Below, one piece after another: positions 1 to 11,516 of a DNA stretch of 64,000 bases. Each line of letters starts with the position of its first letter. The first letter of the stretch is position 1. Position numbers and translations under genes: made by a program. The stretch is from Symbiodinium natans. Taxonomy: Eukaryota; Sar; Dinophyceae; Suessiales; Symbiodiniaceae. Under the pieces are notes generated by a model. The model saw nothing but the letters and a program-made list of their open reading frames with translations. It searched no databases and was not told where the DNA came from. The DNA is taken from contig CAJNDS010002414.1 of the NCBI GenBank assembly GCA_905221605.1, forward strand, positions 37,501 through 101,500. Direction: 5' to 3'.

Positions 1-46
1 GGGTTTAGGGTTTAGGGTTTAGGGTTTAGGGTTTAGGGTTTAGGGT
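1..46 (+). repeat. Telomere-type TTTAGGG tract
   Basis: About six perfect TTTAGGG units open the window. Unique sequence follows at once, so this is an interstitial tract or the arbitrary window edge, not a proven chromosome end. Confidence 0.9.
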
Positions 47-196
47 GGAACTGTGGCAGTTTATGGTTCATAGAGGTTAAAAGAAAGCAGTTTTGCCACT
101 TGTCAGCCATTGAGTGCAGAACGGTGGCCACGCCGGATGCTGACGCAGAAGCTTGTTGCCTGCTACGTATACTGAACTCTTTCCACGATCACTGCG

Positions 197-252
197 CCCT
201 AAACCCTAAACCCTAAACCCTAGACCCTATACCTTAAACCTAAACCCTAAGC
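197..252 (-). repeat. Degenerate CCCTAAA tract
   Basis: About seven CCCTAAA units with point changes lie directly downstream, in gene sense, of the last readable cyclin exon. The tract probably lies in its 3' region or next intron. Confidence 0.85.
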
Positions 253-1830
253 AGAGTAAGAGTCAGTAAGCCCTGCGCTCAGCAATGCCGATGCAGCAGC
301 GACCAGTGATGGCCTCGAGGTTTGTGATGGCGCGAAGCCGAAGAAGTGCAGAAAAAGCAGCTGCTGAGCTCCAGTCACGTATTGAACCATGTGAACTTCC
401 AGCAAGCAGAGCTCAGCCAAGTATTGCATCAAGTGTGCATGCTCCTGGTGCACAAGAGAGCCCCTCAAGCATAGCAACCCTTGACGCTGGATGCACTTGG
501 ATGCGCTCCTCGCTGCATTTGTTGGCACGCTGGTAGCGGTCCAGGAAATGGGCTGCTGTGGGACCTCGGAGGCTCTGCCCAGGTTCTCCGACCCCCACAG
601 CTAGAATAGTATAAGATAAGTATAAGCGTAAAGTTTGGGATCCTGATTCTAACAGCCTACTAAGGACTGTTAGTATAAGGAGGAACATCCCCATGTCGAG
701 AGGAGAACACAAGGCCCCCAAAAACACTGAAAAGGCCTAGGGAGTTGCAAGGATGTAGATTCCGGTGGCTCCAAGGAGGGATCAAAGGGTATTTCCCAAA
801 ATGGGGAGTACCCTCTTTATACCCCAAAACCCCAACTACACGAAAATCCCTCAAGAGAAGCCCCCTCAAAGGGGTACCCCCTATTTTCGGAAACCCCCCC
901 ATAGCATTGCCTGGCTGAGGAGTGGGCCGCAAAGCTCAAAGTTGAGAGTGGAGAGGATGGACACCTTGGTCGCTGAAGCCCTCACAATGAACATCGAGTT
1001 TTAGGGTTTAGGGTTTAGGGTTTCGGGTTTATAGGGTTTATAGGGTTTATAGGGTTTATAGGGTTTATAGGGTTTATAGGGTTTCGGGCGCCCCCCCACT
1101 AGACGACGACCTCCATTCTCAGGATGTCGTCCTTGGTGTACGCATTGTCCGTTATGTACACGAAGTCCTTAACCTCTGGTGGGTAGATCTCCTGCCAGGA
1201 GCAAACTGTGTGAACAGCTCGGGCTGCAATTTGGGACGGTCTCAAAAATTCATCCGCAGAGATTCGCAGCCTCAAACTTCGAGGCGATCAGGAGCGCTGT
1301 CACGCCGCAAAGCTGAAGCTTCTTTCGCGCCACTTGCCTTCCCATCTGGGATTCACTACACCACTTAGTAGCACATGTCCGAATTGCAGCATGCAGCGCG
1401 CCCCTAGCCCCTAGCTCACACAGCTGGAACGTCAGAAAGCGTGCCTCATGGACAGGTATCTGTCTATGACATTCACCGCCATAAACAATGTTTCTGGCTT
1501 CAGCCTGTACTTCATGTGAACCTGCAAACAAGCGAGCACTAGCGTGCCAAACAGTCCTCGATGCATCCTGCAGGGCATCCGCCTCGACCAGCCAGTCTAC
1601 GAGAATCGCCCTCATCTTTGTGTTGATCTCTCGCTGCTCGGCTAGAAAATGGCACCTTCAGCAATGCCGCAAGGCTCCCTTGCTGCTACAGACGCAATCC
1701 TCATACCCGTGACTTAGTAACCAGGTCTTCGTCCTGTCTGGGCCTGGGTTGGAACGATCTTTCCATGGAGAACATTCGCTCAAATATGTCTTTGGAGTAC
1801 TCCGACACCTGCTGCGGGTCCTCGTCACGG
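250..1830 (-). CDS. Mitotic-type (A/B-like) cyclin, nine exons, N-terminus not resolved
   Basis: Regulatory subunit of a cyclin-dependent kinase. Exons on the minus strand, read by hand: 1830-1707, 1636-1583, 1521-1445, 1337-1271, 1191-1111, 964-928, 564-509, 444-377 and 313 to about 250. Joined in frame they give the cyclin box: VSEYSKDIFERM, then KMRAILVDWLVE, then YRLKPETLFMAVNVIDRYLS, then RKKLQLCGVTALLIASKFEE, then IYPPEVKDFVYITDNAYTKD and ILRME. The C-terminal fold follows: LSTLNFELCGPTAAHFLDRY, HLMQYLAELCLLE, and VPSLVAAASALLSAG. The Lys and Glu that contact the CDK (in the KMRAILVDWLVE and KFEE segments) are present. Donors are GT, GC, GC, GC, GT, GC, GA, GA, and every junction keeps the family alignment. 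The intron at 1110-965 holds telomere-like repeats, and that at 927-565 holds two introner-like elements. Upstream N-terminal exons and the last roughly 40 residues are not resolved. The family is certain; the A-versus-B class is not. Confidence 0.9.
598..700. mobile_element. Introner-like element, family D (GGATGTTCC termini)
   Basis: The reverse complement begins GGGATGTTCCTCCTTATACT and runs into ACTAACAGTCCT. It matches the element at 44914-44978, whose two ends are inverted copies of GGATGTTCC. It lies inside cyclin intron 927-565. Its far end here is diverged and only approximate. Confidence 0.55.
776..902. mobile_element. Introner-like element, family A, within a cyclin intron
   Basis: Its ends are near-inverted: ATTTCCCAAAATGGGGAGTACCC on the left against GGTACCCCCTATTTTCGGAAAC on the right. 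The right end is the family A terminus seen at seven or more other sites. It lies in the cyclin intron 927-565, next to a family D element, so that intron is a nest of short elements. Confidence 0.65.
999..1086 (+). repeat. TTTAGGG tract passing into a GTTTATAGG minisatellite
   Basis: Three TTTAGGG units are followed by about six TTTATAGGG units. The tract lies wholly inside cyclin intron 1110-965; in gene sense it reads CCCTAAA/CCCTATAAA. Confidence 0.85.
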
Positions 1831-2567
1831 CTTGCGTTGAATCAGCTATCGAGGGCATCTTCCGATCCCCGTCCTCTTCCTCCTCCATGACAACGTCCTG
1901 GCGAAAGCTGCCATAGCCGTGCGAACAACAGTACCACTACATGCAGTGACGAGGCTGCGTCCATGTGATCGCCGGACACCGGAATGACAAAGCGGGAGTT
2001 CTCTCTGACCCAGGCCTTAATGAACAGCATTTGCAACGTTTGCGAAACGACTTGAGCAAGCCAATGCAGGCTTGGGCACCCCGGCCACTGTCGTGTTGCC
2101 AGGCCCGAAAGCCTGGCTCTCATCGTATGCTCTTGGCCTCCACGGCGGTTTTACAGCGTTCCACGGTGCAGCTATGTGCATCAAACGTGCCTCGCAGGTG
2201 CGAACGCCGGCTTGTCCACTTTGACGGCATATCCTGAGAGAAGCAGGACGTGGCGAACTCCTCAAACCCTAAACCCTGAAGTCTACTAGAGGCGAGCCTG
2301 TGTTGGTGATGTCTCCAAGGACCGCCGCGTTGCGCCTCAAAGGTTGCTGCACCTCAGCAAGTCAAGAGAACACCTATAGGTTCTAAACACCTATTTTACA
2401 GGAGCTTCAGTCGTCAAACCTCAGGTTGGCGCCTGAGGTTGCGGTCCCGGGACGATTGAGAGATTCGGCATTGCCATTGCCATTGTCCGCTTGTGTTGGC
2501 CGAAGGTATCCAGACGCGCCATCGCTGCAACTGAAGCAGCCCTGGCTTCTCAAGGCACTTCTCACAG

Positions 2568-3181
2568 CAAGAATTCTACGAGGAGGTGGCTTCGGAAATA
2601 TCTTCAGATGACTGGTTGAAATTGGTGGCACGAGAATTGGTTTGAGGTGTCGCTGGGAAGTCTGCCAACTCATCAACGCGTCTGTGCAGGCCCGGGGCAC
2701 TGATCCAGACCGGGTGCGTGGAACATGCATATCTGAATCTCGCAGCTGTTACCGCACCAAACAAGCATCGAAGACCATCGAACCAAGGTGCAAGCAACCG
2801 GGCTCCCTTTCGTCGCTAATGTCTGTCTCGACGGGTAGGATTCCTGTGCCAGGACTGAACTGTGCCTGCACAGACTTGCAGGCTCCGTCAGGCACAGAAT
2901 TAGGCTATTTACAGGTGGCCGCATGGGATCACAGCAGTCGCATGAAGCTTGCTGAGCAAAAGCACGTACGAGCACATGTCTAGAAGATTCATTCTAGTGT
3001 GTTGACGTCCGTAAACCACAGAGGCCAAGTAGCAGGCTTAGTTGCAGTCATTGAAAGATTCGCGAGTGCGCTGACAAAGATTCAGATGATCCAGGCGCAA
3101 GAAAAACAAATGGGCACAGCCGCTATTCTCCACCGAATGATGGCCGCAGACGGCTTTGCAGAGCCGAAACGCTCTGTTTAA
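2568..3181 (+). CDS. Unidentified protein, 3' exons of a plus-strand gene
   Basis: Two plus-strand stretches look like exons. The first, 2568-2639, follows a CACAG acceptor, reads QEFYEEVASEISSDDWLKL and ends before GTTTG. The second, about 3052-3181, follows TTGCAG, reads VIERFASALTKIQMIQAQE, passes a Met/Ala-rich helix and stops at TAA 3179-3181 after EPKRSV. Composition (acidic, amphipathic, few Cys/Arg runs) differs from the shadow frames. One or more exons between them are not placed. No family was recognised. It is one of very few plus-strand gene candidates here. Confidence 0.4.
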
Positions 3182-5132
3182 AGGTCCCAGACTTCAAGGC
3201 TCGCAAGTTACCATAAGCTGCTTCACAGGAACTCCCTAAACCTTAAGTCTAAAGCCTATGCCAGCTCTCTAGGCCGTGCCCTTGGGGTGTGCAATGGTGT
3301 GCAGATTCTGGCACCTGCAAAGGTGCTCCGCAGGGAAGAAACAAAATGAGGGAGCTCAACCCCCAGAGGTTTGCAACTGCTCCCAAAATCTGCGCTTCGC
3401 AATGATGGCAGGTGGCAGCTGTGAGCAGAACTATGTACAAGCATCGACCTGCGTTCCCGAGCTCGAGACTCGGTGTTCACACTTTCTTCCAGCTTCAGAA
3501 ACGCAAGACAAAAGGTCCTAGTAAGCAGACACATCGAATATGACATCCATGTGCGTTGATCAGCTGACGGCTCAGAAGAAATGCATGGCCTAGGCTGCCA
3601 ACTCTACTGTGAACGGACTCTCCACCTCATGTGGAGCAACTTCTGGCTTTGTTTTTGGTGGGTGGGGGGGGGAGGGGCCCTAATCCCTACCTAAACCCAG
3701 CACGCAGGCCCCTTCGACGGTTCAAACATGCGCGCCCCCACTTCCCATAAGATGCCGACCTTTGCCAGCCTTAGCCCTCGATGGACCACCTGGTTCTTGT
3801 GGGCTTTGGGTTGTGGGCTTGGGGGGGTGTAGGAGTGGGCTTAGGGTTTAGGCAAGCCTTTTGGCTCCCCCTTTGCTACCTTTTCGGAATCCTTCTACAC
3901 GCTCCCGTATCAAACCTTCTCAAGGCCTTAGCAGGCACGACTGACAGGACCCGGGGACTGGGAGTTTCTGGTGGGACCCCGCCGGACCCTGATATGCTTC
4001 TATGGTGGCACGATGTGGCGCATGGCGAGCATCGAATGTTCTCGAAACAGTTTAAGCCAATGGGCCCTCAGTCGGGAATGGCGCGGCAGCACCACAAGCT
4101 TCCATGGCCGACACGCATTCGGAACACGCAAAAAAAGGGCTTTTCCATATGGGCACTGAAGAAACTGCAGCCTCACAGGTTCGTGAAAGGCGACTGCCGA
4201 GGCGGCGCACGGGCACAAGTTGCTCTTTTTCGCAGTGTTAAAACCAGAAAAACTTCCCGAAACCGAGGTCTGCGCAAACAAGCACGTCATGGCCCAAAAA
4301 AATTACCCCGGCCCCGAAAGGCGGGCAAACAGACACGTTTTCTGGATGTGCTGTGTGACTGTGTGATGTGAATTTCGTGAGTGCATTCAGGAGTGTGTGT
4401 GTGTGTGTGTGTGTGTTCTTGGACCGCGCATGTTTGCAAACTCATCGTTTTGGATATACACTTTTGAAACATGCATCCTGGAACTCAATTGGCCGTGCAA
4501 TCTTGGAACATCCATTTTTGCACGCTTTACATTGTTGCACATGCGCTCTTGGACGGTGCAGCTTTAGATCCAATATGAAGATGTGCATGTTTTGATACTC
4601 TGAAGATGCAAGGTGTTAACCATCATTGGTTAGGCATGGGCAGGAGAACTACTACATGCCCCTCGGCATGACCAGGTACGAGTAGTGACGAGTTGTTCTC
4701 GGTCTTCTCAAGGCATATATACAGCTCTGATCAGCTCTGTGCATGCACGGGTCATGCGGCTCATGTTATCCATGATCTTCGGCCAACCACAGACCATGCA
4801 TGTGGACTGGTGGTGCCTGCTGAGTCCGTCATCCTCGGCCCCTGAGGCAGCGGCAACAGCAAGAGTGCTCTACATGTGGCTGCGTGTCATGAGGAGACTT
4901 ATCTTCATGCGAGCTCTCAAACTGCACGGTCTTAGGCACAGAAGGGACAGCCGCGGCTAAACTCCTGGCACAGTTCCAAACCCTAAAAACCTGCAGTTTC
5001 ACGCTTCTGCCTTCATGACTTTGGAAGTTCTCCTGTTTCTTTGGCACCTGCCGGCCAGGTGTGCTCAACTGTGAGCAAGGTGCAGCAATCGAGTCACTAG
5101 AGCTGATGCGCATTGGCCACATGGCATGTTTC

Positions 5133-5274
5133 CCAACTCGGGGTATCCCTTAAATACCCCAAATAGAGTATGATAATAGTATGATCCCCTTCATAGGGAT
5201 TCCCCCCCCCCCCCCCCCAAAAAAAAAAAACAAAAAGGTACTCTCGTTCTCTATGTTGGGGAAACCACCACATG
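5133..5274. mobile_element. Family A introner-like element, degenerate
   Basis: Termini GTTTCCCAACTCGGGGTATCCC and GTTGGGGAAACCACC are inverted and match the family A ends. The centre carries CCCCAAATAGAGTATGAT, related to the family core CCCAAATAGTAGGATTC, but is interrupted by a C/A homopolymer run. CATG occurs at both outer edges as a possible short target duplication. Confidence 0.5.
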
Positions 5275-5588
5275 AAGAGGGCGGGCAGCGCACATCAGTG
5301 TCTGCTTTTTGTCACTTGGGCGCGTAAGGCGTGGCCGTGGCAAGGTGACGAGCTGTCCCGACCTGTCACACTGGCATGGACAGTAGCAGAACGCTGTTTA
5401 CAGATTAGGGTTCTTAGTATAGGGAATGTGGGAATCAGGTACCTTGTATCCTCCAACATATACCCTTTAAGTATTATAGGGCAATTGCCTCATTTGCGCG
5501 AGGTGTTGGTCATGTGGTCCTGCTATAGATGGTCATGGATGCCTCCGGTTGTCAGCTTGATTCCTACACACTGGTAAACTCACGACGG

Positions 5589-5633
5589 GTTCAGGGTTTA
5601 GGGTTTAGTGTTTAGGGTTTAGGGTTTAGGGGA
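5589..5633 (+). repeat. Telomere-type TTTAGGG tract
   Basis: Five to six TTTAGGG units with one TTTAGTG change; flanks are unrelated. Confidence 0.85.
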
Positions 5634-6861
5634 TGCAGAAGCAGGTTGCCTGGAGCCAGTAGGCAGCTGCAGCGTTGCTGGCCAGTGAGCCGGTCAAGAC
5701 CTAGACGCAGTCGTCACGTCTCCAAAGCTCCAAGAGCCAAGAAAAGTGGTCCATGCCTCTGGCGTGGGATAGCTTGGGATGGCACCACCTGTCTCAGGGA
5801 AGCAGGTAGGGATGCGTCGGCAACGATGTCGATGTGAACCTGTCTGAGACAAGTCTGAGACAAGCACAATGACTTGCAAAACGGCATCTCATTTTTTTTG
5901 CTTCTGCATCGATGGGTTTGGAGTCGGTGCTAGTTTGTCGGAAACCAAAGTGGGAACCAAACTCTTTAGGGTGACAGACATATCTTTTTCGAACTTTGGC
6001 ACGTTTCTGATGGAAGACACACACACACAATGCAAGGCTTGCGCGACAAACGTGTGCAGTAAGACGCCTCTGGAAAGTGAAAGCCTGCAAAGCTTTGGCG
6101 CAACTGTACAGAGCTAGCCAGGTTGTTTGTTGCTCCCAGAAGGACACCCCAAAGCTAGAAACACCCTGACTCATCTAAGCCTGGTGTTGACGCCTTCACG
6201 AGGTTTTGTTTCGCAGTCACATCGTTCTTAACACACTTGCATCCTTTGTTCTCTTCGTGCCACAACGTCAGCGCTGTTTACATCTTTTAACTTTTTCTTG
6301 CTGCCGGTTTTGCGTGGGCGAATTTTTCCTCTCATGCCTTCAGGGTGTGCTCAAAACGGAAATCACTTGAGGCTGAGAGGAGCGGCTATTGGCTTTCGAG
6401 CCTGGCATCTCTGTGCTAGCTCCTGCATGTGACCGCCAGGAACAAGCCTCAGCCATGCATGGCAATGCATTCCCGCAGGATGTCGCATCTAGGTCGGGCG
6501 AGGCCAACGATCTCTCTCCCAAGCATCTTAACATTTTTGTGTGTTCCTACTACATTATATTGTCAAATATGATTGCTATAAGCTATATTATATTGCTATA
6601 TTACCATCACTTCCTGGTTCTTCGCCTGGCGTGCTGAGATGTGGACGTGGAGAAGAGAATGTCACTGGCTAGGAGGACGGACAGTGTGCCCCGCAAGTGG
6701 CCTAAGCCGCGAGACTCACAGCCAGGGTGGCTGCTTTCCTGCTTCAATGGACATCTACACGACTCAGCTCCTCGCCGATGGATGAACTGTTCTGCAACAG
6801 TGCCTGCATCGAATTGCAGGAGAAGTGTCTGGATTCTTGTAAGGGAAATAATTACGTAACC

Positions 6862-6958
6862 ATACTCCAAAGGGGGGTTGCCCGAAAAGAGGGGTCCCTT
6901 TAAGGAATTCTGTTCTATTTGGGGTATAAAATGGGTACCCCTATTTTCGTAACCCCAT
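6862..6958. mobile_element. Family A introner-like element
   Basis: Left end GGGGGGTTGCCCGAAAAGAGGGG and right end GGGTACCCCTATTTTCGTAACCCC form inverted termini. The centre contains TATTTGGGGTATA, the reverse complement of the family core start. No readable host exon was found on either side. Confidence 0.6.
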
Positions 6959-7373
6959 ATAGCCCTACATTCAAGTTCCTTAGCTTTTTGGGCACATCTG
7001 CAATCAGCCTCACGAGCCTCCTGCTAAGTCGACAAGTACCAGTCAGCACTGGTCAAATCATGCAAAGGGAACGGGGAAAAGTTGCTGTTGGGACATCACG
7101 TCACAGGCCAGGAGATATGCCATCCCAGCATGGAACAATAGAAGCGAGCGGCTTAACTTTGACACAGCGGTCTAAGGAAGCTATGTCACCAGAGACTCGA
7201 AGAACCCAAGCCAAGACCTTAGAATGATTGTTAAACTGTCTCGAACAAGTGAGTCCGGACTGATTTCCGAACCCGAATGACTTCATGTGTCTAATACCTA
7301 CAATGTGTTCAGCAGCGACACCATGTTTGGCCAAAATTTGTAGAAAGACATCTTTGAATCTGCGAACAAATAT

Positions 7374-9779
7374 TCAAACAGTCATCTCGTGATCACATAT
7401 CCCTGCAAACAGGCCATATGTCGCCACAAATTCAACTGCGAGGGCCACCCACGTGGTCCTATCCAGTGTATGCTTAGTCCCCCACTTCCATCGGCCATCA
7501 GTAATAAAGGCGGAAAAAGCCGAAAGCGCATCATTGGAGATAGGAGCCCTCTTAATTTTAACAATGCCACAGTGCACCTGTTGAAGGGGAGGACTAAGAA
7601 TACCGTTGAAAAAGACCACTCTTCGGAAGGCTGGATGGAGCGACCACAACCTCTCAGAGATCGAACTGTCGAAATTTTGCTGACGTGTAACCGCATTTAA
7701 GAACACTTGCTCCAACCTGCCGACATGCATAACGCAACAGGACTGTCTGCAGTTTGGTTTGCTCTTGCCCGTTACACGCTTAGCAGGGCGACAGGTACAC
7801 GTACACGATAACTTCGCATTGCTGAAAGGTTGCAAGGCCCTATCATTACAAAGATCGGGGGCAATATCAAACTGCGACATATCTTTTCGCGCAAGCAAGG
7901 TTGCCACAGCATGCGTTTGAATGTCGACTGCTCGATATATGAAAGGCTTGAGCTCCTGCAGGTTTGCCAAGAAAGCTTCACGGGCTTTTTGTTTGGCACT
8001 TCTATCAGCAAGAGCATTACCACGCGTCAAGTGCGAAGGTTGCCCCGTGTATCCACTTGGCACATGAGCTTTCACCTTGATGAACTTGATATCGCAATCA
8101 AGCCTTTTGTGAACCTCATCAAGAAACGCGGCCCACAAGTCAAAATTATCGTAGTTTAGAATATCCTCGCGTCGATATCCATGTTTCTTGAGAGAGGTTG
8201 CCCTATTAACAACAGCTGCACAGTCGCTGACAAGCGTAACCGGCCCACAAGTGAGTTTCAGCGCCAACACAGCTGCATATAGCTCAGCACGTTGAGATGT
8301 GAGATCTCTTCCAGGAAGAGTCACCGCGATGTCCAACTTATCTGGAATTACAACGGCACAAGCGGCGGCACGTAAAGCTGCCCAGTTTTCATGGTAAGCA
8401 GATCCATCCAGAAAAATCGGCTCATCCACTGTGAAGGTCTCTGATATCTCCGGAAACTGAAGCAAAGAGTCATGGAACCTGCCTACTTTGTAGACTTCAT
8501 GGGGGGCGAAAAACACTCCAGCAGTCCACGAAACTGCATCTTCATGACCCCTGATAGGTCTGGTGTTCGCATATAACGGGCACTCCATGAACAGGTGCTG
8601 ATGAGTTTCAGCGCATTCTTTGCACCAGCATTCATCTGTGTGGGCCATGTCTGCTGCTTTGAGTCGTGGTCCTGTAAACACACCACCTGTCATAAGCAAG
8701 TCCAAAATGGCGCGGGTGTGGGCATGATTTGAAGGCAGTCGTTGTAGGAAGGGCTTTAAGAACTCAAAGTCCTTGTCGGCTCGAAAATCTGAGTCTGCAA
8801 GAAATCTGGTCAAGAATATGTCAATATCTGAGATGTTTGATGAAAGTTGGCAGTCATGCCGACATGATACTTTTCGAAGAAGATACGTCCGGACTGCAAC
8901 TCCGAGCTCATCCTTGAAGTGTTGAGAGCTTCCCGCTGCTAAGCAGATTTCTCCGCGCTGCGGGGTAAGGACAACAAAGTTTTCCGCATCAAGAATGGAC
9001 CATTGCAGTTCCTGACATAGAAAGGCAAAGACGGCTGCTACACCATTGCTAGTCTGTTGCACTTTGCCGGCCAGACCCTGAGCATTAGCAAGAACCCGCA
9101 CTGCAAGACCGGGGTGCTTCCGAATCATCTTTCTAAGCTTGCAAAATGAGTGCAGAGCCCACTTACCAAAAGGGTCGAGAAAGGGGTCAGCATGGGTAGC
9201 CATACTCAAAAAGGGGCACCGAACAGGGTTCTTCTTAAATAAACAAGCCACAACAGCTGAACGGACGCTATGCAGGGCGCGCGCGGAGGGAGCTTGTATT
9301 TCAGAACCGTAAACCCATTTAGAGTGAGCATTTGAATGTATGTGAATTTGCTTTTGCTGTTGGGTCAAGGGTAACACGGCAATCTTTCGCAGCATCTGGC
9401 ATGCCTTTGCAGCTCGTTCGTTTTGGATAGAGACGCTGCCTTTGAGCCTGCAAGACTGAGTATAACCCAAGGACTTGACTGTTTTCTTACGGCGAAAGCT
9501 CTGACGGCCTACTTCTCTAAGAAAACGGTCAGCTTTGGCTTGGCGCTTCGTCAACAATGTCGTTTTTTCGGGGTTCAGGACTTGTCCAATACTCTGATCG
9601 AACTGCTCAACACAGCTTAAAGCATTAGCTAACTCACCTCTGTTGTTTTCAAGTTCCTTAGCAAGAGCCCTGGAGGTACGGGTAGGATTAGGGGGACCCT
9701 TGGGGACATAGACCCTCTGAATACGGTCCCTGTTTAAGAGAGCCAGAAGAGGGTTAAGAAGGTTTCCCGGTCCCCCTTA
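7374..9779 (-). mobile_element. 5'-truncated non-LTR (LINE-type) retrotransposon: RT tail, zinc motif, RNase H
   Basis: A single open frame of about 800 codons on the minus strand. The frame is open back to a stop near 9779. The segment VEQFDQSIGQVLNPEKT just upstream of the first listed start looks like the end of a reverse transcriptase domain. Counting from position 9557: a zinc motif DECWCKECAETHQHLFMECP lies at residues 308-327 (Cys310/312/315, His319/321, Cys326). An RNase HI domain follows, with the four catalytic acids in FLDGS (Asp383), RAELYA (Glu425), LVSDC (Asp445) and NALADRS (Asp518), plus His498 in KVKAH. A second Cys cluster (CTCTC, CRQSCC) lies near 580-620. There is no complete RT domain and no endonuclease upstream, as expected of a 5'-truncated insertion. 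The frame has no internal stop, so the copy is fairly young. Confidence 0.85.
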
Positions 9780-9877
9780 TCCTAGCTAGGAGGAGTTGGG
9801 TCCAACTCTCGGCCTCCACCCCCGGTGCGGCATCAATGGCAGACATGACTGCAGCCTTCATGGCCTGGAGGTTCCAT

Positions 9878-9992
9878 GGTTTAGGGGTTTAAGGTTTAGG
9901 GGTTTGGGGCTTAGGGTTTAGGGGTGGTTTAGGGGGTTAAGGGTGGTTTAGGGCTTAGGGGTTAAGGGGTTTAGGGTTTAGGGTTCCAGGTT
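9878..9992 (+). repeat. Degenerate TTTAGGG/GTTTAGGGG tract
   Basis: About fourteen units with G insertions (GGTTTAGGGG) and AAGGGG variants. Confidence 0.85.
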
Positions 9993-11345
9993 TCATCTCT
10001 TTATCAAATGCATCGCCGAGGTCTTCTGTCTCTGAAAGGATCACAAAACAGGTGCCACTACCGTCTCTCTGACTCCGGCCTCATCAATGCCGGACGGTCT
10101 TGCCAGTCTGTCATGACTCATCCCTTTCCAAGGCTTGTTTGGTGAAGCAGGGGTTCATGCACAGGAATGCTGCCTCTTCATCCCCTAAACCCTAAACCCT
10201 ACACCCTAAACCCTCCCGGCCTGAGCTTGCAAACATCTCTCTTTCCTGGCCTAGCCTGCTGTCAGGCAACTGACCGGCCAAAGAAGAGAGGTCGTTCGAC
10301 TCCTGCTCCCAGGCTGTTGATCCTGCATGAGGAAGATAGATGAGAGAAAGTGAGAACAAAACCGACAGAGACGTGGGAGTGAGACAGGGGCGGAGCAAGT
10401 GCCAGATGGCAGGCGAGTCCTGCATCGTCGACTTGCTGGATGTCCTTGTAGTATGGCTGTTCCAGAACCGACGGCTGCAAAGGTTCCGTCTCGGGCCATT
10501 GTTGGCGTCGCAGGTCGGTGTGTTGACTCTGACGCATACCCGCATGCGTCTCATTGGCGAGTCTCGTCCCACCGACCGCCTGCTGGTCCTCAACAGGCCA
10601 TGGGTCCCCTGCTTCGCCCTCCCTTCTGGGAGCTCTCTGCTCACCGACGCTTGCGTCGCCATTCTTGCGGGAGGGCTCCGGGGGCTCCAGAGGAGGCTGA
10701 GAAAATCGATTCCCAGCCTCGTGGTGTGGAGGTGCCCTCGCTTCCTGGCGCTGGAACTCAGAAGGCGCACGCAGAAAGACGCAAGTCCACTTGCCATATG
10801 GGGGGTTCGGGTGCCTTTTCGGGTTCCTGATTGAAAACGGAAGTTGGGGGTCCGCTATTTTCGTACACTTTCATTATGGCAAAACTGCTCCGCTCTGTGT
10901 GCCTGCGGCGCTGTCTCGCCTTGAAGACCTGATGGTTAGTAAGAGTGCCAAGACTTGACGCTGAAGATGAAGCGCAGCCACCGCTGGGTTGACTCGACAA
11001 AAAAACTGAGTCAACAGCTTCGTGGCCTGAGACTTGATGAAACGAGTTGACACAGAATTGACATGAAGCAGGCCTTCATGTGTACTGTGGCAAACTGTGG
11101 CCCGGCTAGGCCCGGCTAGGCCGCAGGCTGTGGGTCTCGCAGTAACCACGGTGATGGCTCTCTCGGCGGAGGAGGGTTGATGGGCGCATAACCCAAGCCC
11201 TGAACAGCAACAATGCACACCATATTTGCAAAGTGGCTCACGCCACGGCAGGCTGAGACAGACACACTTTGAACGCCCTACGGAATGCCTCTCGGATTTC
11301 TCGCCTCGCTCGACCATCCTTGCCTCGAGGAGCAACTTGAGGGCA
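9993..11345. other. No gene assigned; possible low-confidence exons
   Basis: Overlapping frames on both strands at 10250-10830 are open but without motifs, and the GC-rich composition alone explains them. A short CCCTAAA tract lies at 10184-10214. A family A end (GGGGGGTTCGGGTGCC to ATTTTCGTACACTTT) lies at 10797-10860. Downstream of the KH gene in its own sense, a minus-strand frame starting after CTCAAG at 11341 reads LLLEARMVERGEKSERHS and may be its next exon. Confidence 0.4.
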
Positions 11346-11410
11346 GTTTTTCGGGTTTAGGGAGTTTACGGTTTAGGCTTTATAGGAGGGGTTGAGGAAG
11401 GAATCACATG

Positions 11411-11516
11411 GGAGTTCACGAAAATAAGGAGTGCCAAATATAGAATTCCACATAGTAGGATTCCCTGATCATAAGGACCCCCAATAAGGTGCCCCCTAAT
11501 TTTGGAAACCACCACA
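11411..11516. mobile_element. Family A introner at the end of a KH-gene exon
   Basis: In gene sense (minus) the element starts GTGGTTTCCAAAATTAGGGG and ends ATTTTCGTGAACTCCC. The core, on the plus strand, is CATAGTAGGATTCCC. ATGTG is repeated at both borders as a likely target duplication. Relative to its gene it lies in the opposite orientation to the copy at 16994-17096. Its left border provides a GT donor directly after the exon reading GRILRM. No AG lies at the right border, so the 3' splice site must be downstream if it is spliced. Confidence 0.75.

Larger units (their letters stand above)
3182..7370. other. About 4.2 kb without a recognisable gene
   Basis: Short frames on both strands show no family motif. 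The stretch holds a (GT)n run at 4391-4416, a C18/A12 homopolymer junction near 5204-5231, family A element relics near 5133-5274 and 6862-6958, and a TTTAGGG tract at 5589-5633. A weak minus-strand exon candidate at about 5880-6010 reads NVPKFEKDMSVTLKSLVP. Confidence 0.5.

Noticed and set aside
1-46. A true chromosome end at the window start
   Set aside because: The TTTAGGG strand orientation is that expected at a right-hand end, not a left one, and similar tracts occur throughout the window.
3781-4371. 196-codon plus-strand frame
   Set aside because: Starts in Gly-rich low complexity and is Arg/Lys/Gln-rich later without hydrophobic core or motif.
10340-10834. Overlapping open frames of 143-201 codons on both strands
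   Set aside because: They mirror each other on opposite strands, have Arg/Pro/Ser bias from GC content and no motif.
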